DNA of 64,000 nt from Pseudopithomyces maydicus (GCA_026873275.1 JANTUC010000013.1:62001-126000), one strand, 5' to 3'. Positions 1-11,174 are shown, counted from the first letter of the stretch. Notes: generated by a model not told the origin, from the letters alone. Program-made: numbers and translations.

Positions 1-464
1 TGGTGTTCCCGGGGTCACTCACCGGAGCCGCTGATGGAGCCACTGAACAATGGCTGAGCACCAGACCAGCCGTTTGCATTGGTGGGGTCCGATGAGGTCT
101 TGTAGGAGAAGGGTGTAGCACCCCACTGGTACGTGAGCACCCAAATGTTCTTAGGGGCGTGGAAGAACAATTGGGGGGCGACTGCCGCCTGGTTCATGGC
201 GGTCTGCTTGGCGGATCCCATCGAATTCCAGTCGGAGAATGGCGCAAAGTTCATAGATCCGTAGGCGCTGCCATAGTATGTCGCGTAGACAAGGTGCTTT
301 CCCTGGTACGGAACGTAGGCAAAGTCCTTCAGTGACTTCCAGCCATTGGCGGGCTGGGCAAGAGCGCCCGTCGATGTCCACTTGTAAGTGGATGGCAGGG
401 CACACTGTGCGTTAACCGTGGCGGCAGACGCCAAAAGCGCGACGCTCGATGCGGTGACCTTCAT
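1..464 (-). CDS. Secreted alpha-L-arabinofuranosidase, GH62 family (5' part only)
   Basis: Extracellular enzyme expected to remove arabinose side chains from arabinoxylan. The start is the ATG at 464-462, which opens a clean signal peptide (MKVTASSVALLASAATVNA, cleavage before QCALP). A longer in-frame start at 515 would put the signal sequence internally, so it is less likely. Exon 1 runs 464 to 23 and carries typical GH62 N-terminal blocks: YKWTSTGALAQP, DFAYVPYQGKHLVYAT, APKNIWVLTYQWG, SDPTNANGWS and FSGSISGSG. A GTGAGT donor at 22-17 ends the exon in phase 1 and the gene continues beyond the left edge, so the C-terminal half of the propeller and most of the active site cannot be seen. The family match comes from recognised motifs, without a search. 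Confidence 0.88.
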
Positions 465-539
465 TGTAGCTGGTGGTGATGGAACCAGAGTATCGCTATC
501 GGGTTGGACAGACACAAACTCCAGAGCTAGGGCTGGGAA

Positions 540-548
540 TATTTATAC
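540..548 (-). promoter_or_regulatory. TATA-like box of the GH62 gene
   Basis: On the minus strand this reads GTATAAATA, about 76-84 bp upstream of the GH62 ATG, a usual TATA distance for a strongly induced fungal secreted-enzyme gene. The function is inferred from position and consensus. Confidence 0.4.
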
Positions 549-2430
549 ACTTCAGCCTGAGACCTAAGATCGGCAGATCTATTTCCGGCGGAGTTACTGC
601 AGCGTCATGGGTACGATCTATAGGAGGGATTATACTATAGTTGTACGGGATGCAAACGATACCTGCTGCACATCTTCCGGATTTCTTATATCATCCGCTC
701 AATTTAGGGTGCACTGCGATAGGAAAACATGTCCCAAGGTTGCAGATGTATTTCTGGGCACATATGCTGACCCTCAGATACATGTTCAAGTTGACAAACC
801 CGGGACGACTAGCGTGAGCAGGCATTATACTGGTTGCGATTGTTACCTATTGTACAATAGACCTTGTGGGTGTCTATATTGCTTCTAACCACATTCGTGA
901 GAGTTTCAAATAATGTGCCGGTGCCTCTTCGGCGAATGGGTAGGCTTCCGAATCAGCGACAAGCAGTAATCTTCCATTTTACCGGCTCTTAAACGCAAAG
1001 TCATATTTCCACGACTGGAAAATATGTCCGTTTCATTTTCTGCAATTTGAGGCTCGAAATTTCCCCGATACGAGAAAGAGCAAGTTAGCTGTGGCGTTGA
1101 CCCCGGATAATGCGCAAAAACGCGGGGTGCATTAAACATGGAGAAGGCACAGGTAACTTTGATCTCCATTCTGTCACACCGCTGTCTACCTCATCCACCA
1201 GCCTGTGCTGTAGTCGCACACATTGATAGACACCATTTTGAAAGTTTACACGATGGCTACTCAGTGACCTTCAGTCATATATTTCTGTGCCCACGTGCGT
1301 GGAACTTTCACCCGGACAGCCGACGTTCACACTGGCGCACGGTGCATGAATTTAAGCTAGAACCGGATATGTACTAGTGTGGAGAAAATACCCCGATGTA
1401 CTAGTGCTAGACTCATAGCACCGCCGTCTAACCAGAGGAGAACCAGGATTTTTAACGGGGTCGATTGAAATGCTGATCAAGCGCCATACTTTACACACAT
1501 TGAAGGCGCAGTATCGACGAACAAACCAGTGCACTAGATTCGACGAGTGTCGATGACGTCAGTTGAATACCTTGTTATCGTGCTTGTAGGATATATATTG
1601 ATTCTCAAGACTCACCCGAAATTGTGCATGCTGGTCAGGCAACGGAAATCAAGAAGCGCCAATAGTCATCATTTCGATACAACCAGAGCTTCTCGCTCCC
1701 CGAAGACTTTTGCCACTATCGCATGCTGGGCTCGGCCCAGTATTGGTAACCCTGTTGGGTGTTGTTTTTCTCTGTCTCCGCTCTAAGATTGTCTGGGGTT
1801 TTCGCGATCGTTTTCAAACGCAGAAGGATAACCAGATCAGGCTCCGCTTTGTTTGCAGGGAAATATATTGAGACATAATACTGCGCGCGCGAGTTTAGCG
1901 ACCCTCTCACCGTTGTGATGGACCGACCAGTGACAGCTGCCAAATGTCAAACCCAAGGCAAAGAACGCATCAGGATGCATGAAGTCCTGCATAGTTACAA
2001 ACACAGAATATGAAGTAAAAGAATTAACATCATCCCTTTATTTTCTGTCTGTGTGAAAAGGGGTCGAGTCACTATGACGACGACGGCGTAAAAAATGGCG
2101 TAGAAAAAGGCGTTGCGTAGGAAAGGACAAACATCATCTTTAGTCGCTCGAAACAAAAAAATCCTTTCGTGAATACAACATCCGGCGCAAGACCCATCAC
2201 CATACTCGTGTTCCCCCAGGTCTTCACCACCACCTCCACAGCCAAACAACCCAAACCACCACCCTAATAACCCCCACCATCACCACCACAGTCCAAAACT
2301 CAGCCAGCACCGACCCCACAGTCCCCATATCCTACTCCCAGACCCAAAGCCACCCCCTCAACCTCCCACCCCACCGCTTAACAAAACCCCGCTAGCACTG
2401 GACTCCCGTCAGCTTCCATCCCCACCGCAA
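549..2430. other. Intergenic, no supported gene
   Basis: About 1.9 kb upstream of the GH62 gene. Only short open frames occur; none has a signal peptide, domain motif or convincing splice chain. Between about 2220 and 2480 the plus strand is C-rich and low-complexity (CCACC/CACCACC runs). Confidence 0.5.
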
Positions 2431-2552
2431 TCACCACATCCATCTCCCTCCCTTCTCTTCTCCCCTCCCCCTCCCATCTTCCACCAACCCAGCGATATCA
2501 AAATCGCACTTTAATTTAATCACAGCGAAGAGCAGAAAGAAAAAAAACTCAC

Positions 2553-2719
2553 GCAGGGAACCTTGGGGCAACTCCTGGGATACAGATTGCAGGGACGGCA
2601 TGCGAAAGAGCAGTCGCGGGCTTGGATTTCGAGCTGGGGGTCTGGAACCGCGACGGCGGTGGCGATGGGAGAGGTGAGGAGGAGGGTGAGGAAGAGGGGA
2701 GGGATTGGGGGATCTGCAT
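2553..2719 (-). CDS. Possible small cysteine-rich secreted peptide, first exon (frame-broken)
   Basis: An ATG at 2719-2717 starts MQIPQSLP. One frame over, the same stretch encodes a hydrophobic signal-like run (LFLTLLLTSPIATAVAVPDP) followed by DCSFACRPCNLYPRSCPKVPC-type spacing: five cysteines within about 20 residues. Adding one base to the G4 run at 2696-2699 (C4 on the coding strand) joins the two frames into a normal secreted N-terminus. A canonical GTGAGT donor follows directly at 2552-2547, so more exons probably lie at lower coordinates, but I could not settle the 3' part. It could be an effector-like protein; no family is recognised. An upstream exon ending at the CAG of the apparent start codon is an alternative. 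Confidence 0.35.
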
Positions 2720-3495
2720 GGTTTGTTTGTTCGTTGTTCTTTTTTTTTTTCGTCGCGTGGGTGTGTGGGCGAGGGTGGGGAGGGTGTTGGTTTGGAGGAT
2801 GTATATATGTATGTAGATGTTTCTGCGGTGGAAACGAGGAGCGTGCGATGATAGGTAGTCTCTTGATGGCTTCTGGTATTTATACCTATTATTCTACCTA
2901 TGATCTTCTTCCCATCAAGGCAATTCACGATGAATCTACTATGCGGTATTTTCCCCTGCCTCTCCGTCTTACACGCGACTGCGCGAATTTCCTGCCTTGG
3001 GGGCTATGTTTGCGGGTTTTCCTGCTTCGAGCTAGGAGTTTCGCTAGCCAGACTACGCCGGGTTAGCCTAGCATTTCTCGCGCGATGGCAGGATAGTTGG
3101 ATAGGCTGTTGTTGTTGTGCTTTGGGGTGGGAGGGTAGTGGGGAGGCTGTGCTTGCCTCGTTGAGGAGGGATGAGGGATATGTGTACGTTTCAGATGAGA
3201 AGGAATGATTCTGGTTTTAGTGAGATGCTGTAATTTTGGTACTGGATAGGTGGTGGGATTGTGGTGGGTGCTGAGAATAACAAGTATGGTGAGCGAGGGC
3301 AGAACAAGTGGCAAAGCGATGCTCAGTTCAGGGTCTATTTGGATGTACAATTGTTTTCCACTCGCCAACCGCAACTCCAAAGATAATCTATGTCTATATG
3401 TATACTGCTTAACGCTTCAGTTCTGTATTTTCTTACTGCATCCTGCGCACTCCATCAGGCACGCCACTGAGGTATTTTCTTCGCACACTCCTTCC
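2720..3495. other. Intergenic, no supported gene
   Basis: Separates the possible small secreted peptide from the 3' end of the TRK transporter gene. It holds a T11 run (2740-2750) and a short ATGT repeat. The open frames here are short and have no recognisable motifs. Confidence 0.5.
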
Positions 3496-5853
3496 TCACT
3501 GAGAGAACATGCTCCGAATCTCTGCATCCTCCTCTTCCATCTCACTCAGTTTCTTCCCTGGTAACCTTACCGCCCTGTCTAGCGCAACAGGCAATCCGCG
3601 GTGCCGCCCTCTGAGCATGACCAGGATCATGATGACTTTGCTCCCCGAGTACATGCCTCCACTGAAACTATAGGCCTGATCCGGGAGCCCGATACTGATT
3701 CCAATGGTGGTGTAGCCTGAGACGATCTCGAACAGGATGTTGAACACGCTGTACGTGCGAGGATCCTCAATGGAGTGATGCGTTTCGATGAGCGTGATTA
3801 GGAATAGCGCAAGCGCAATCCACCACACATCGTGACTGAGTTGACCGCGAACTTGTTGCGAGATCAGACTAGGCGGCCTTGTCGGCGTGTGCGCGTGCAG
3901 CGAGTGGAGCGAGGCGCGCTCGAAATCCATAGTTGTGGCGCGCCTCAAGGGATTAGGTGCCGTGGTGGTGGGGCCGTTGGCGACGCCGACACCCTGGAAA
4001 GCTGTCATGCGACGTTGAATTTGGCGGCCGACGAATGCTGTGCCGCGGCGGCCAACTTTTCCCAGCGACCGAATGGGGGCGGATGATGTCTTTTCGGGCT
4101 CGGACATGGATGGTAGCGTGGGGATGGCGGCATCGACATCGAAGAGAGAACTGGAGGCTGAGTGCAGTTGTTCTACTTCCGTTTCGTCGCCCTCGTAGAT
4201 ACCTAGCGAACGCTCCTCGTACACGTTTGTCTTGCGCATGGTGATGATATGCGGGTAGGCTGCGGTGTAGAAGATAACTAACCACAGCACCTGCACGTCA
4301 AAGTACATTGCCGAAGGACTGACAATTGCATAACCACCCGACGGGATAGAGAAACCTTCGAAAAGCGAGATGAAGATGCGACGGCCAAGTGGAATGGCTT
4401 CCATGGTAGGATTGCCTATGCCGAGGACGAGGATAAGAACCCAATCTGCGGCGACAAAGGAGCCAAATGTCGCGATGAACATCCAGGTATCCCGGGAGGG
4501 AAACATGCTGGTATAGACACGTCGGGGAAACGTGAGTATGAAATCAAATCCTTCTCTCCAAACGCCGTATTCCTTGTCTTTGGAAAAAAGGTCCAGAAGC
4601 GCTGACATACTCCAGATAAGGAAGCGTACAAATATAGGGAAGGCTGCTGGTCCCGCCAGCGACAAGAGTGTAACGACGATGAGAACATAGTACGAGTCCT
4701 GGAAAGGGAGGAAACCTGCGTCCAGGAGGGTAAATCCCGCGTTGTTGTAAGCAGAGATGGCGAGGAATATACCGGCCCACCAAGGATTCTGGTCGTTGAC
4801 GGCTGCTGCTTCCTTTTCGTATACGGACATGTAGGCGCCGAGGGCAATGGCACCGAACAGCTGCCAAAGGATGAAGTAAAGTAACACAAACACCGATAGA
4901 AATTTGAGCGCACGGTATTCGACGCCACCCAAGTACTCTCGTTGTTCAGATGACAGATTGAAGAACTGTCCATTGCGACCAATATTGCGCTTCTGCTCGG
5001 TCACGAAAGACTGCACATTAAAACCATCAGTTAGTTTTGAGTCGCCAGCAAGTGACCTACGGCGTGTGGACACAGTCTGATGCGTTTGTACGTTGTAAAT
5101 CGAATGCCCTGTCGTAGCAGACTGCGGTCTGTCGTGCGATGTACCCTCGTGGATCGGATCCAAAAACCCGATATGTTGAGGTTGATTTCTCAATCTTGCA
5201 CCGGGTGATAGTCCAACTGGAGAGAGTCCCGGTTGCGCTTGGTCTTCCATAATAGGCGTACTAGGAGGAGCGTCTCTTGCACTTGTACTCGCGCCCGTCT
5301 CTGCAGGCGTCATCAACTTCAACCCTGTGCCACGCGATTTACTCGGCCTCCGCATCTTTCCCTTTCCAAACGAACTCATGACTGGCAATCCAAACATAGC
5401 TCCAGTCATTCCGACCAAAGTACCCGTATTTCCTTTCCTGGCCTTCCTAGTTTCTTTCTCCAACTCAACTATGTCCTCGAATCGCTTCTCAAAAATGTGT
5501 TTTCGGAATGCGACAGTAGCATAGGAGACAAGGACTTGACTTCCCATCATCATAAGCACGACAAGCTCCACTTGTTGAAATACGGTCAGCTGACTGACGT
5601 TGACGGTGTTGAGGCCCGTTGCGGTCAAAGCCGACATGACCATGAACATGCTATCCCACCATCCAACACTCTTGGCGGGGTGTGAAGCACCCCAGAAGAT
5701 GAGCGTGCCAACAATAGTGACAGCGATAAAGTAGGCATAATGCAACGTGATAAAGTTCACTGGAGGGACGTATGGCTTCAATTTCTCGACTGCGGCTCGC
5801 ACCTTTGAGTGGTTGGCCTTGAAGGCGTCCCACCGATCCTCAAGACGGTCCAT
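3496..5853 (-). CDS. TRK-family potassium transporter
   Basis: Plasma-membrane K+ uptake protein of the fungal TRK/TrkH superfamily, 785 residues from one uninterrupted exon. Four pore-loop/helix units are visible: MVMSALTATGLNTVNVSQL near residue 90, ISAYNNAGFTLLDAGFLPF near 365, FEGFSIPSGGYAIVSP near 490 and FEIVSGYTTIGISIGLP near 705. Each carries the selectivity-filter glycine expected for this fold. Between the first and second units lies the long hydrophilic intracellular loop (about residues 120-310) typical of fungal TRK proteins. The last predicted helix (GSKVIMILVMLRGRHRGLPVALDRAV) and the acidic tail close the protein. The start at 5853 puts a short cytosolic segment (MDRLEDRWDAFKANHSKV) before the first helix, as usual. 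High- versus low-affinity type cannot be told from sequence alone. Confidence 0.93.
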   Translation of the reverse strand: MDRLEDRWDAFKANHSKVRAAVEKLKPYVPPVNFITLHYAYFIAVTIVGTLIFWGASHPAKSVGWWDSMFMVMSALTATGLNTVNVSQLTVFQQVELVVLMMMGSQVLVSYATVAFRKHIFEKRFEDIVELEKETRKARKGNTGTLVGMTGAMFGLPVMSSFGKGKMRRPSKSRGTGLKLMTPAETGASTSARDAPPSTPIMEDQAQPGLSPVGLSPGARLRNQPQHIGFLDPIHEGTSHDRPQSATTGHSIYNVQTHQTVSTRRRSLAGDSKLTDGFNVQSFVTEQKRNIGRNGQFFNLSSEQREYLGGVEYRALKFLSVFVLLYFILWQLFGAIALGAYMSVYEKEAAAVNDQNPWWAGIFLAISAYNNAGFTLLDAGFLPFQDSYYVLIVVTLLSLAGPAAFPIFVRFLIWSMSALLDLFSKDKEYGVWREGFDFILTFPRRVYTSMFPSRDTWMFIATFGSFVAADWVLILVLGIGNPTMEAIPLGRRIFISLFEGFSIPSGGYAIVSPSAMYFDVQVLWLVIFYTAAYPHIITMRKTNVYEERSLGIYEGDETEVEQLHSASSSLFDVDAAIPTLPSMSEPEKTSSAPIRSLGKVGRRGTAFVGRQIQRRMTAFQGVGVANGPTTTAPNPLRRATTMDFERASLHSLHAHTPTRPPSLISQQVRGQLSHDVWWIALALFLITLIETHHSIEDPRTYSVFNILFEIVSGYTTIGISIGLPDQAYSFSGGMYSGSKVIMILVMLRGRHRGLPVALDRAVRLPGKKLSEMEEEDAEIRSMFSQ

Positions 5854-6455
5854 TGTTGCTGTAGGCGGACAGCTCCAGTGGTAGGTCGTGTTATTGCATG
5901 TCGCGTGACGGATTGTCGAGTTCGGCCTTGGAGTATTAAGTTGTAATGAAGGAATTGAAAAGGAGAGTGATGCTTATCGTGTGCTGGCGAGGTAGACCGA
6001 AAGGGGCGAAACCAGCCAGGGTAGGCGTGGGGCGGGCAGTGGAGCCGGGCAGCGGCAGCCAACGGCGACATCCCGCGCCTAGCCTTCTTGGTGCAGCTGA
6101 AGGATAATCGCCCCGTCTGACGATCCCTCGGTCACGGGCTGGAACATTGATGTGATACAACGAAGAAGTATGAATATCCAGGTTGCGTGCAGTAGGTAGT
6201 TTTCGCGCTAATGTATGAGAGGTGTGACTGGCGACTGCGCCCCCATTCTCAGATAACAACTGAACAGGGAGGACCTGGATCGCGCGCAGTGTGCTGTCGC
6301 CATCATCGATCAGAGTCGAAACGTAAAATTTGCAGCGCATCCTCATTTGCGCCCGAAAACTGCACTCGGAAAACCGGTGATTGCATCCTGCCACCTCCAT
6401 GCGACCCATGACAAACCAATTGGCAGTGCAAACACTGCGCCTACATGCATCATCA
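5854..6455. other. Intergenic between two minus-strand genes
   Basis: Promoter region of the TRK gene and 3' flank of the sulfotransferase-like gene. No additional gene is supported; the open frames have no motifs. Confidence 0.5.
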
Positions 6456-7238
6456 TTAACATATAAGCCCCCTCACTCTCGACTTCATCACCTTGCTTTC
6501 ATTCGACCATGGATAAGGCTCGTTCGGTACGTCTTTACCCAGAAACTCACATAGCGGCTCCCATTCAAACTTTGGCCCAAACTCGAGCAAGTTGTTCTTT
6601 GGCACGATGCTCCGCACAAGCGCATTGTGTCTTTCATATCCCGCTCTCGCTTCTGGACAATCTCTCATATGGCCGCCATTTTTGATCTGCCAGATAGAAA
6701 TATTGAGACGTGTGAAAAACCGCATGATCTTAGGCCCGATGCCTGTGAAGAGGCAGAACCGCATGAGATTGCTTCCAGAAAGCCACCAGATAGTATCTTC
6801 CATGCTCCGCACCCAACTTTCGTACGGACGATTCGTCAGTATGACTTTTGCGTCCGGATATGCCTTCACAAGTTGCTCTACGAACAGCGCGGATGGAACA
6901 TCGGTGACAGCGTCGTAGTCGGCAAGCAACTTGTCAAACTCTGCGCGGCCATACGGTGGCTGTCCACGGAGTTCTACTGGGCGCAATGCGTCCGGGAAGA
7001 ATGTGACTTCAGTAGCTTCTTGCCAATATGGGAGATCAGCTGTGTTCTTGATGATAGAGTCCATATGATGAGGTGTGTAGCCAAGTTTTTCAAGAGCAAT
7101 GCACATGGAGGATGTTCCTGTACGGCACAAGCCCAAAACGAGTAAGCGCATTGGCTTGGAGCGAACGCGTTGGTCGTGGTCAATGAGACGTGACCCTGTT
7201 ATCGACCTGTTTGGAGCCTTGATCGTGGTGTGAGACAT
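6456..7238 (-). CDS. Sulfotransferase-like P-loop protein (fungal Sulfotransfer_4 type)
   Basis: Single-exon protein of 260 residues. The N-terminal strand-loop LLVLGLCRTGTSSMCIALEKLG (about residues 32-53) is the PAPS 5'-phosphosulfate-binding-like loop. VILTNRPYESWVRSMEDT (about 130-147) matches the 3'-phosphate-binding region, and GYTPHHMDSI and YDAVTDVPSALFVEQL match conserved blocks of a large fungal family often annotated only as P-loop NTPase or NAD-dependent epimerase by transfer. The C-terminal RHNALVRSIVPKNNLLEF and FEWEPLCEFLGKDVPNEPYPWSN segment is also characteristic. Substrate unknown. The start at 7238 is the first ATG and leaves a short basic N-terminus without a signal peptide. 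The family assignment is from motif memory. Confidence 0.8.
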   Translation of the reverse strand: MSHTTIKAPNRSITGSRLIDHDQRVRSKPMRLLVLGLCRTGTSSMCIALEKLGYTPHHMDSIIKNTADLPYWQEATEVTFFPDALRPVELRGQPPYGRAEFDKLLADYDAVTDVPSALFVEQLVKAYPDAKVILTNRPYESWVRSMEDTIWWLSGSNLMRFCLFTGIGPKIMRFFTRLNISIWQIKNGGHMRDCPEARAGYERHNALVRSIVPKNNLLEFGPKFEWEPLCEFLGKDVPNEPYPWSNESKVMKSRVRGLIC

Positions 7239-7533
7239 TTTGGATATCGAAGAAGTATTGCCCGTCCGTGTATCGTTTCTAGTTCGTGTACGGAGATTTG
7301 GCCTGTTCCACAGGACGGGGATTCCTTTAAGTACGCAGCTACGTCCTAATCACCACGCCACGCTGTCATGCCCATTGCGACCAACGTAATCGTTTACTTC
7401 TTTCCGCAATAGATCATTGTAACCTCTCCAACCCGGATTCAGCTAAAGCGGGGTAGGCTTCAATCTTGGAGACATGCAGCGAACGTGAAACGACTGGTGG
7501 AAACTGACGTGAGATCAGTCTGGGTCAACATGA

Positions 7534-8499
7534 TCAATTATTTCGTATGTACTGATTCTTCAACGCTTCGTTCCATTTTTCGATCAGGTATCCTGTCAGC
7601 GTTTGAAGCTCCCTTGTCCCGGTCGAACGCGCATGTGGATCTGCTAATAGACTCATCTCGAAGCCTTTATTCGCCCACAAGGTGGCCGATTCCCACTCTT
7701 CTGCCTTTGCATGCGCGACAGCAGCAATGTGGTAAGCCCTTATGTAGTAATCTGCAAGGCCTTCTTCTTCAATCTGCGTCACGAGCTGGACGCTGGCTTC
7801 GGCATTATTCCGTGCTTTTCTTTTCCCCACCACGGATTGAGGTACAGAGATGGTTTTCTGCGAATCGAAAGATGCAAAGGCCTTGGCAAGATCTTGTCTT
7901 CGATTGTCGCTAGCATTCCTCGGGGTTTCTTCTAACGCGCATGCACTACAGGTACATTTGAAGCCATACTGATCGAGCCGGCTTTGGCGAGCCTCCTGTG
8001 GATACAGGAGAGGAATGTATGTGGCAAATATCTCTTCCCCTTGCTCGATGTGCCTGTTCACATAAACGATACGGCGACCAGTTTGTGCGTTCCAGTACTG
8101 GCTGGTGTTGGGCCGGCACGAGTGGTTGATGCGCGCACCCTTCGGGAAGAGACCCAGGCTATCGCCCGTCACATATGCATTGCTCCGGAGAATGGACATG
8201 AGTTCATCACCAGGTTTGTCAGTCGGTGTCATGTGTGCATGCAGAGACATGACCTCTGCTTGGTGATGTGGCGGCAAGGCATCAAAGGCGGACTGCAGTA
8301 TCTGGGTGATGTCGTTCAACGGGTAGGCCACACCGTCTTGGAACCGGGGAGGTGTGAGGCTGATCATGGGCGGCTCCGAGAGAACGATATCGCCTGGTAC
8401 GAGGTCTCTTGTAGCATAGACACCAATGCCCTTTCCTGGGCTCGGTCGCGCCTCCCATACTTGCGGGGGCCCAGGCACGATGGTGTTCTCAGCGACCAT
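7534..8499 (-). CDS. SET-domain protein
   Basis: Single-exon protein of 321 residues with a SET domain at about residues 13-190. Visible motifs are GKGIGVYATRDLVPGDIVLSEPP (SET N-terminal part), GARINHSCRPNTSQYWN (the NHSC catalytic/SAM motif), GEEIFATYIPLLYPQEARQ, and the post-SET-like cysteine group YGFKCTCSACAL. Fungal proteins with this layout are SMYD-like or unclassified lysine methyltransferases whose substrate is usually unknown. The C-terminal 120 residues are helical, with a repeat-like AAVAHAKAEEWESATLWANKGF segment that resembles a tetratricopeptide-type helix pair. No signal peptide. The gap to the neighbouring sulfotransferase-like gene is 295 bp and holds nothing recognisable. 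Confidence 0.88.
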   Translation of the reverse strand: MVAENTIVPGPPQVWEARPSPGKGIGVYATRDLVPGDIVLSEPPMISLTPPRFQDGVAYPLNDITQILQSAFDALPPHHQAEVMSLHAHMTPTDKPGDELMSILRSNAYVTGDSLGLFPKGARINHSCRPNTSQYWNAQTGRRIVYVNRHIEQGEEIFATYIPLLYPQEARQSRLDQYGFKCTCSACALEETPRNASDNRRQDLAKAFASFDSQKTISVPQSVVGKRKARNNAEASVQLVTQIEEEGLADYYIRAYHIAAVAHAKAEEWESATLWANKGFEMSLLADPHARSTGTRELQTLTGYLIEKWNEALKNQYIRNN

Positions 8500-9342
8500 G
8501 GCAAGCTAGCGGAATGGACGCATCTCGAGCTTAGAGCGAGGATGAATAGTGTAGCGATGGCCGGCATATCGAAGGTGGATTGAAATTTGCGAGTTGTGCC
8601 TGGGGAACCCAGGATCTATGGGTGCTCTTTTGAAGATCGGCCATGGGTTGCAGTACCTGAAACGCGTTTCAGAGCAGCGTAACGGGGCTTTCTTGAGACA
8701 GCCACCATGATTGATGCTCGATAGTGATACCATGGACAGAAAAGAGGCGGCACGAAAGCGTTGAGTAAGTACTGAAGAGGATGGTGAATTGATCAGTGTA
8801 CATCGATCATGTCGTGGGAGGCGCCATGGTGGTGCCTGCCTCCAGACACGCGCTGAGGAAGCGACGACTACGGCTTGCGGAAAGCGTCGCCCAGGATGAC
8901 TCCGTGCTGCACGGAATTGAAGAATAAGTGAAGATTGCGGCTCTCGTATCAATTATGATCGCACTCCGCTACTATCAAGTTACGCTGTTATGCGGCAGCC
9001 TTCAAAGAGGAGGAGCCAGCCGATAGCGGAAAGAAGCCGCCGTAGAGCGCTGCCGACGCCGGGAGCCGATAGCAACTCTCGGCCGATCCCAGACCCGCGC
9101 GACCAACAACGTCCACCTCACCAGCCTTCCCCGCGTCGCAAGTGGAGCATTTCCAAGCATGGAGCTCTCCGTGTGGGGTGTCTCTGCCCCCGAGGCTCAC
9201 TCTGGGATACCATGATGCGCCCTGCGGTTGTCGAGCCTTCGGCACACCCACCTCCCTCCTTCCCCCACACACGCTGCCGCCGTGAAGAGACACAGGCACC
9301 ACAATGTAAGCTGCAAACTTCTCCCTGACCGTGTGGCTACTG
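8500..9342. other. Divergent intergenic region
   Basis: Lies between the start of the SET-domain gene (minus) and the start of the thiamine-diphosphate enzyme gene (plus), so it should hold both promoters. An open frame at 8990-9328 could in principle supply an upstream exon, but no splice choice joins it in frame to the enzyme, so I treat it as non-coding. Confidence 0.45.
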
Positions 9343-11174
9343 ATGCGCAGCAGGTATACAGCATCTTTCGCCTTTTTCGAAGCCATCTGGGAGGCAGGCA
9401 TCACGCATTGCTTTGTCAACCTGGGAAGCGACCACCCATCCATCATCGAAGCCATCGTCAAAGGTCAGAATGAAAAGAATGGCCAGTTCCCGAAAATCAT
9501 CACCTGTCCCAACGAGATGGTTGCTCTCTCCATGGCCGATGGATACGCTCGACTGACGGGCCGGCCTCAGTGCGTCATCGTCCATGTCGACGTTGGCACA
9601 CAAGGACTGGGAGCTGCTGTACACAATGCGTCATGCGGACGCGCGCCAGTCTTGATATTTGCGGGCTTGTCACCGATCACCATCGAGGGCGAGGCACGGG
9701 GGAGCAGGACCGAGTACATACACTGGATACAAGACGTGCCGGACCAGAAGCAGATTGTCGCGCAATACTGCCGGTATACCGGCGAGATCAAGACGGGCAA
9801 GAACGTCAAGCAGATGGTCAACCGTGCCCTTTCTTTCGCTACAAGCGATCCTCAGGGTCCTGTGTATCTATACGGTGCGCGCGAGGCTATGGAGGAGGAC
9901 CTAACGCCCTATCACCTGGAGCAGCAATTTTGGCGCCCGGTCGAGCCTGCAGCACTACCTCCATCAGGCGCCAAAGAAATCGCCGAGGCCCTCGTGGGCG
10001 CACAAGAGCCACTCGTCATAACCGGATACTCGGGCAGAAATCACGACGCGGTGGGGGAACTTGTGAAACTGGCAAACAACGTCAAGGGTCTGCGGGTGCT
10101 CGACACTGGCGGCAGTGACATGTGCTTTCCCGGTACGTCATGTCATATTGCACATTCTTATCATACTGACCTATTCCAGCCGACCATCCTGCCTGGCTCG
10201 GCCTGCGATATGTGAACGAAGCACGCGTCAAATCCGCTGACGTGATTCTCGTGGTCGACTGTGATGTACCGTGGATCAACACGCAATGCAAGCCCAAGGA
10301 CGGCGCAAAGATCTACCACATCGATGTCGATCCTCTCAAGCAGCAAATGCCTGTCTTCTACATCAAAGCGTTGCAGCGTTATCGTGCAGACTCGTACACC
10401 TCACTAGTACAAATCAACGAATGCCTTGTGTCCGCCCACCGACAGACGTTGTCCAGCAGCTTGTTCGAGGACCGATGGAAAGCTCTTCAGAAGTCACACA
10501 AGGAGAAAATACGCTCGATCTCAGCCGAGGCCCAGGTTGATGGGAGTGGCCACTTCGGTACTCCCTATCTCATCCAGCAAGTGCGCAAGGCATGCCCCAA
10601 CGACACCATCTGGGCTGTGGAAGCCGTGACCCAGGCTGCCTTTGTAGCCGACCAAATTCAAGCCACACTTCCCGGCTCATGGCTCAATTGTGGCGGCGGT
10701 GGTCTTGGCTGGTCAGGTGGTGCAGCGTTAGGGATCAAACTTGCGACCGACTATGAGGGTAAAAAGCGCTTTGTCTGCCAAATCGTTGGCGATGGGACCT
10801 ATCTCTTCTCAGTTCCGGGTTCTGTCTACTGGATTTCGAGACGGTACAATATCCCGATACTCACTATCGTCTTGAACAACAAAGGATGGAATGCGCCGAG
10901 GAAGAGCATGCTGCTTGTGCACCCTGACGGCGAAGGTTCGAAAGTGAACAACGAAGAACTCAACATTTCCTTTGCACCTACACCGGACTATTCAGGCATC
11001 GCGAAAGCCGCGGCGGGAGGTGACATCTGGGCAGCCCATGCAAGCACAGCAGAAGAGTTGGCGAAGCTACTGCCCGAGGCAGTGAATAGTGTTTTGGCTG
11101 GGAGGACAGCTGTGTTGGACGCTCATCTAGAAGGGCCCAGCGGAAAATATACAGGGGGGCACGCGAAGCTATAA
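9343..11174 (+). CDS. Thiamine-diphosphate-dependent enzyme (acetolactate synthase/benzoylformate decarboxylase-like)
   Basis: Two exons, 9343-10132 and 10180-11174, with a 47-nt intron (donor GTACGT, acceptor TTCCAG) that restores DMCFP-ADHPAWLGLRYV. About 594 residues. The N-terminal PYR-type domain begins MRSRYTASFAFFEAIWEAG with NLGSDHPSIIEA and the catalytic-glutamate region ITCPNEMVALSMADGYARLTG. The middle domain contains VLDTGGSDMCF and VILVVDCDVPWI. The C-terminal PP domain carries IVGDGTYLFSVPGSVYW followed by ILNNKGWNAP, the GDG...NN cofactor-metal motif. The start is the ATG at 9343, which puts conserved sequence right at the N-terminus; there is no mitochondrial presequence, so it is unlikely to be the anabolic acetolactate synthase. 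The substrate cannot be assigned; these fungal paralogues are usually uncharacterised. Confidence 0.88.

Noticed and set aside
607..888. 93-codon frame upstream of the GH62 gene
   Set aside because: No signal peptide, no conserved motif, AT-rich composition; probably chance.
9228..9328. Upstream coding exon for the thiamine-diphosphate enzyme
   Set aside because: Donor GTAAGC at 9305 and acceptors near 9350-9353 give the wrong phase; ATG 9343 already gives a complete family-like N-terminus.
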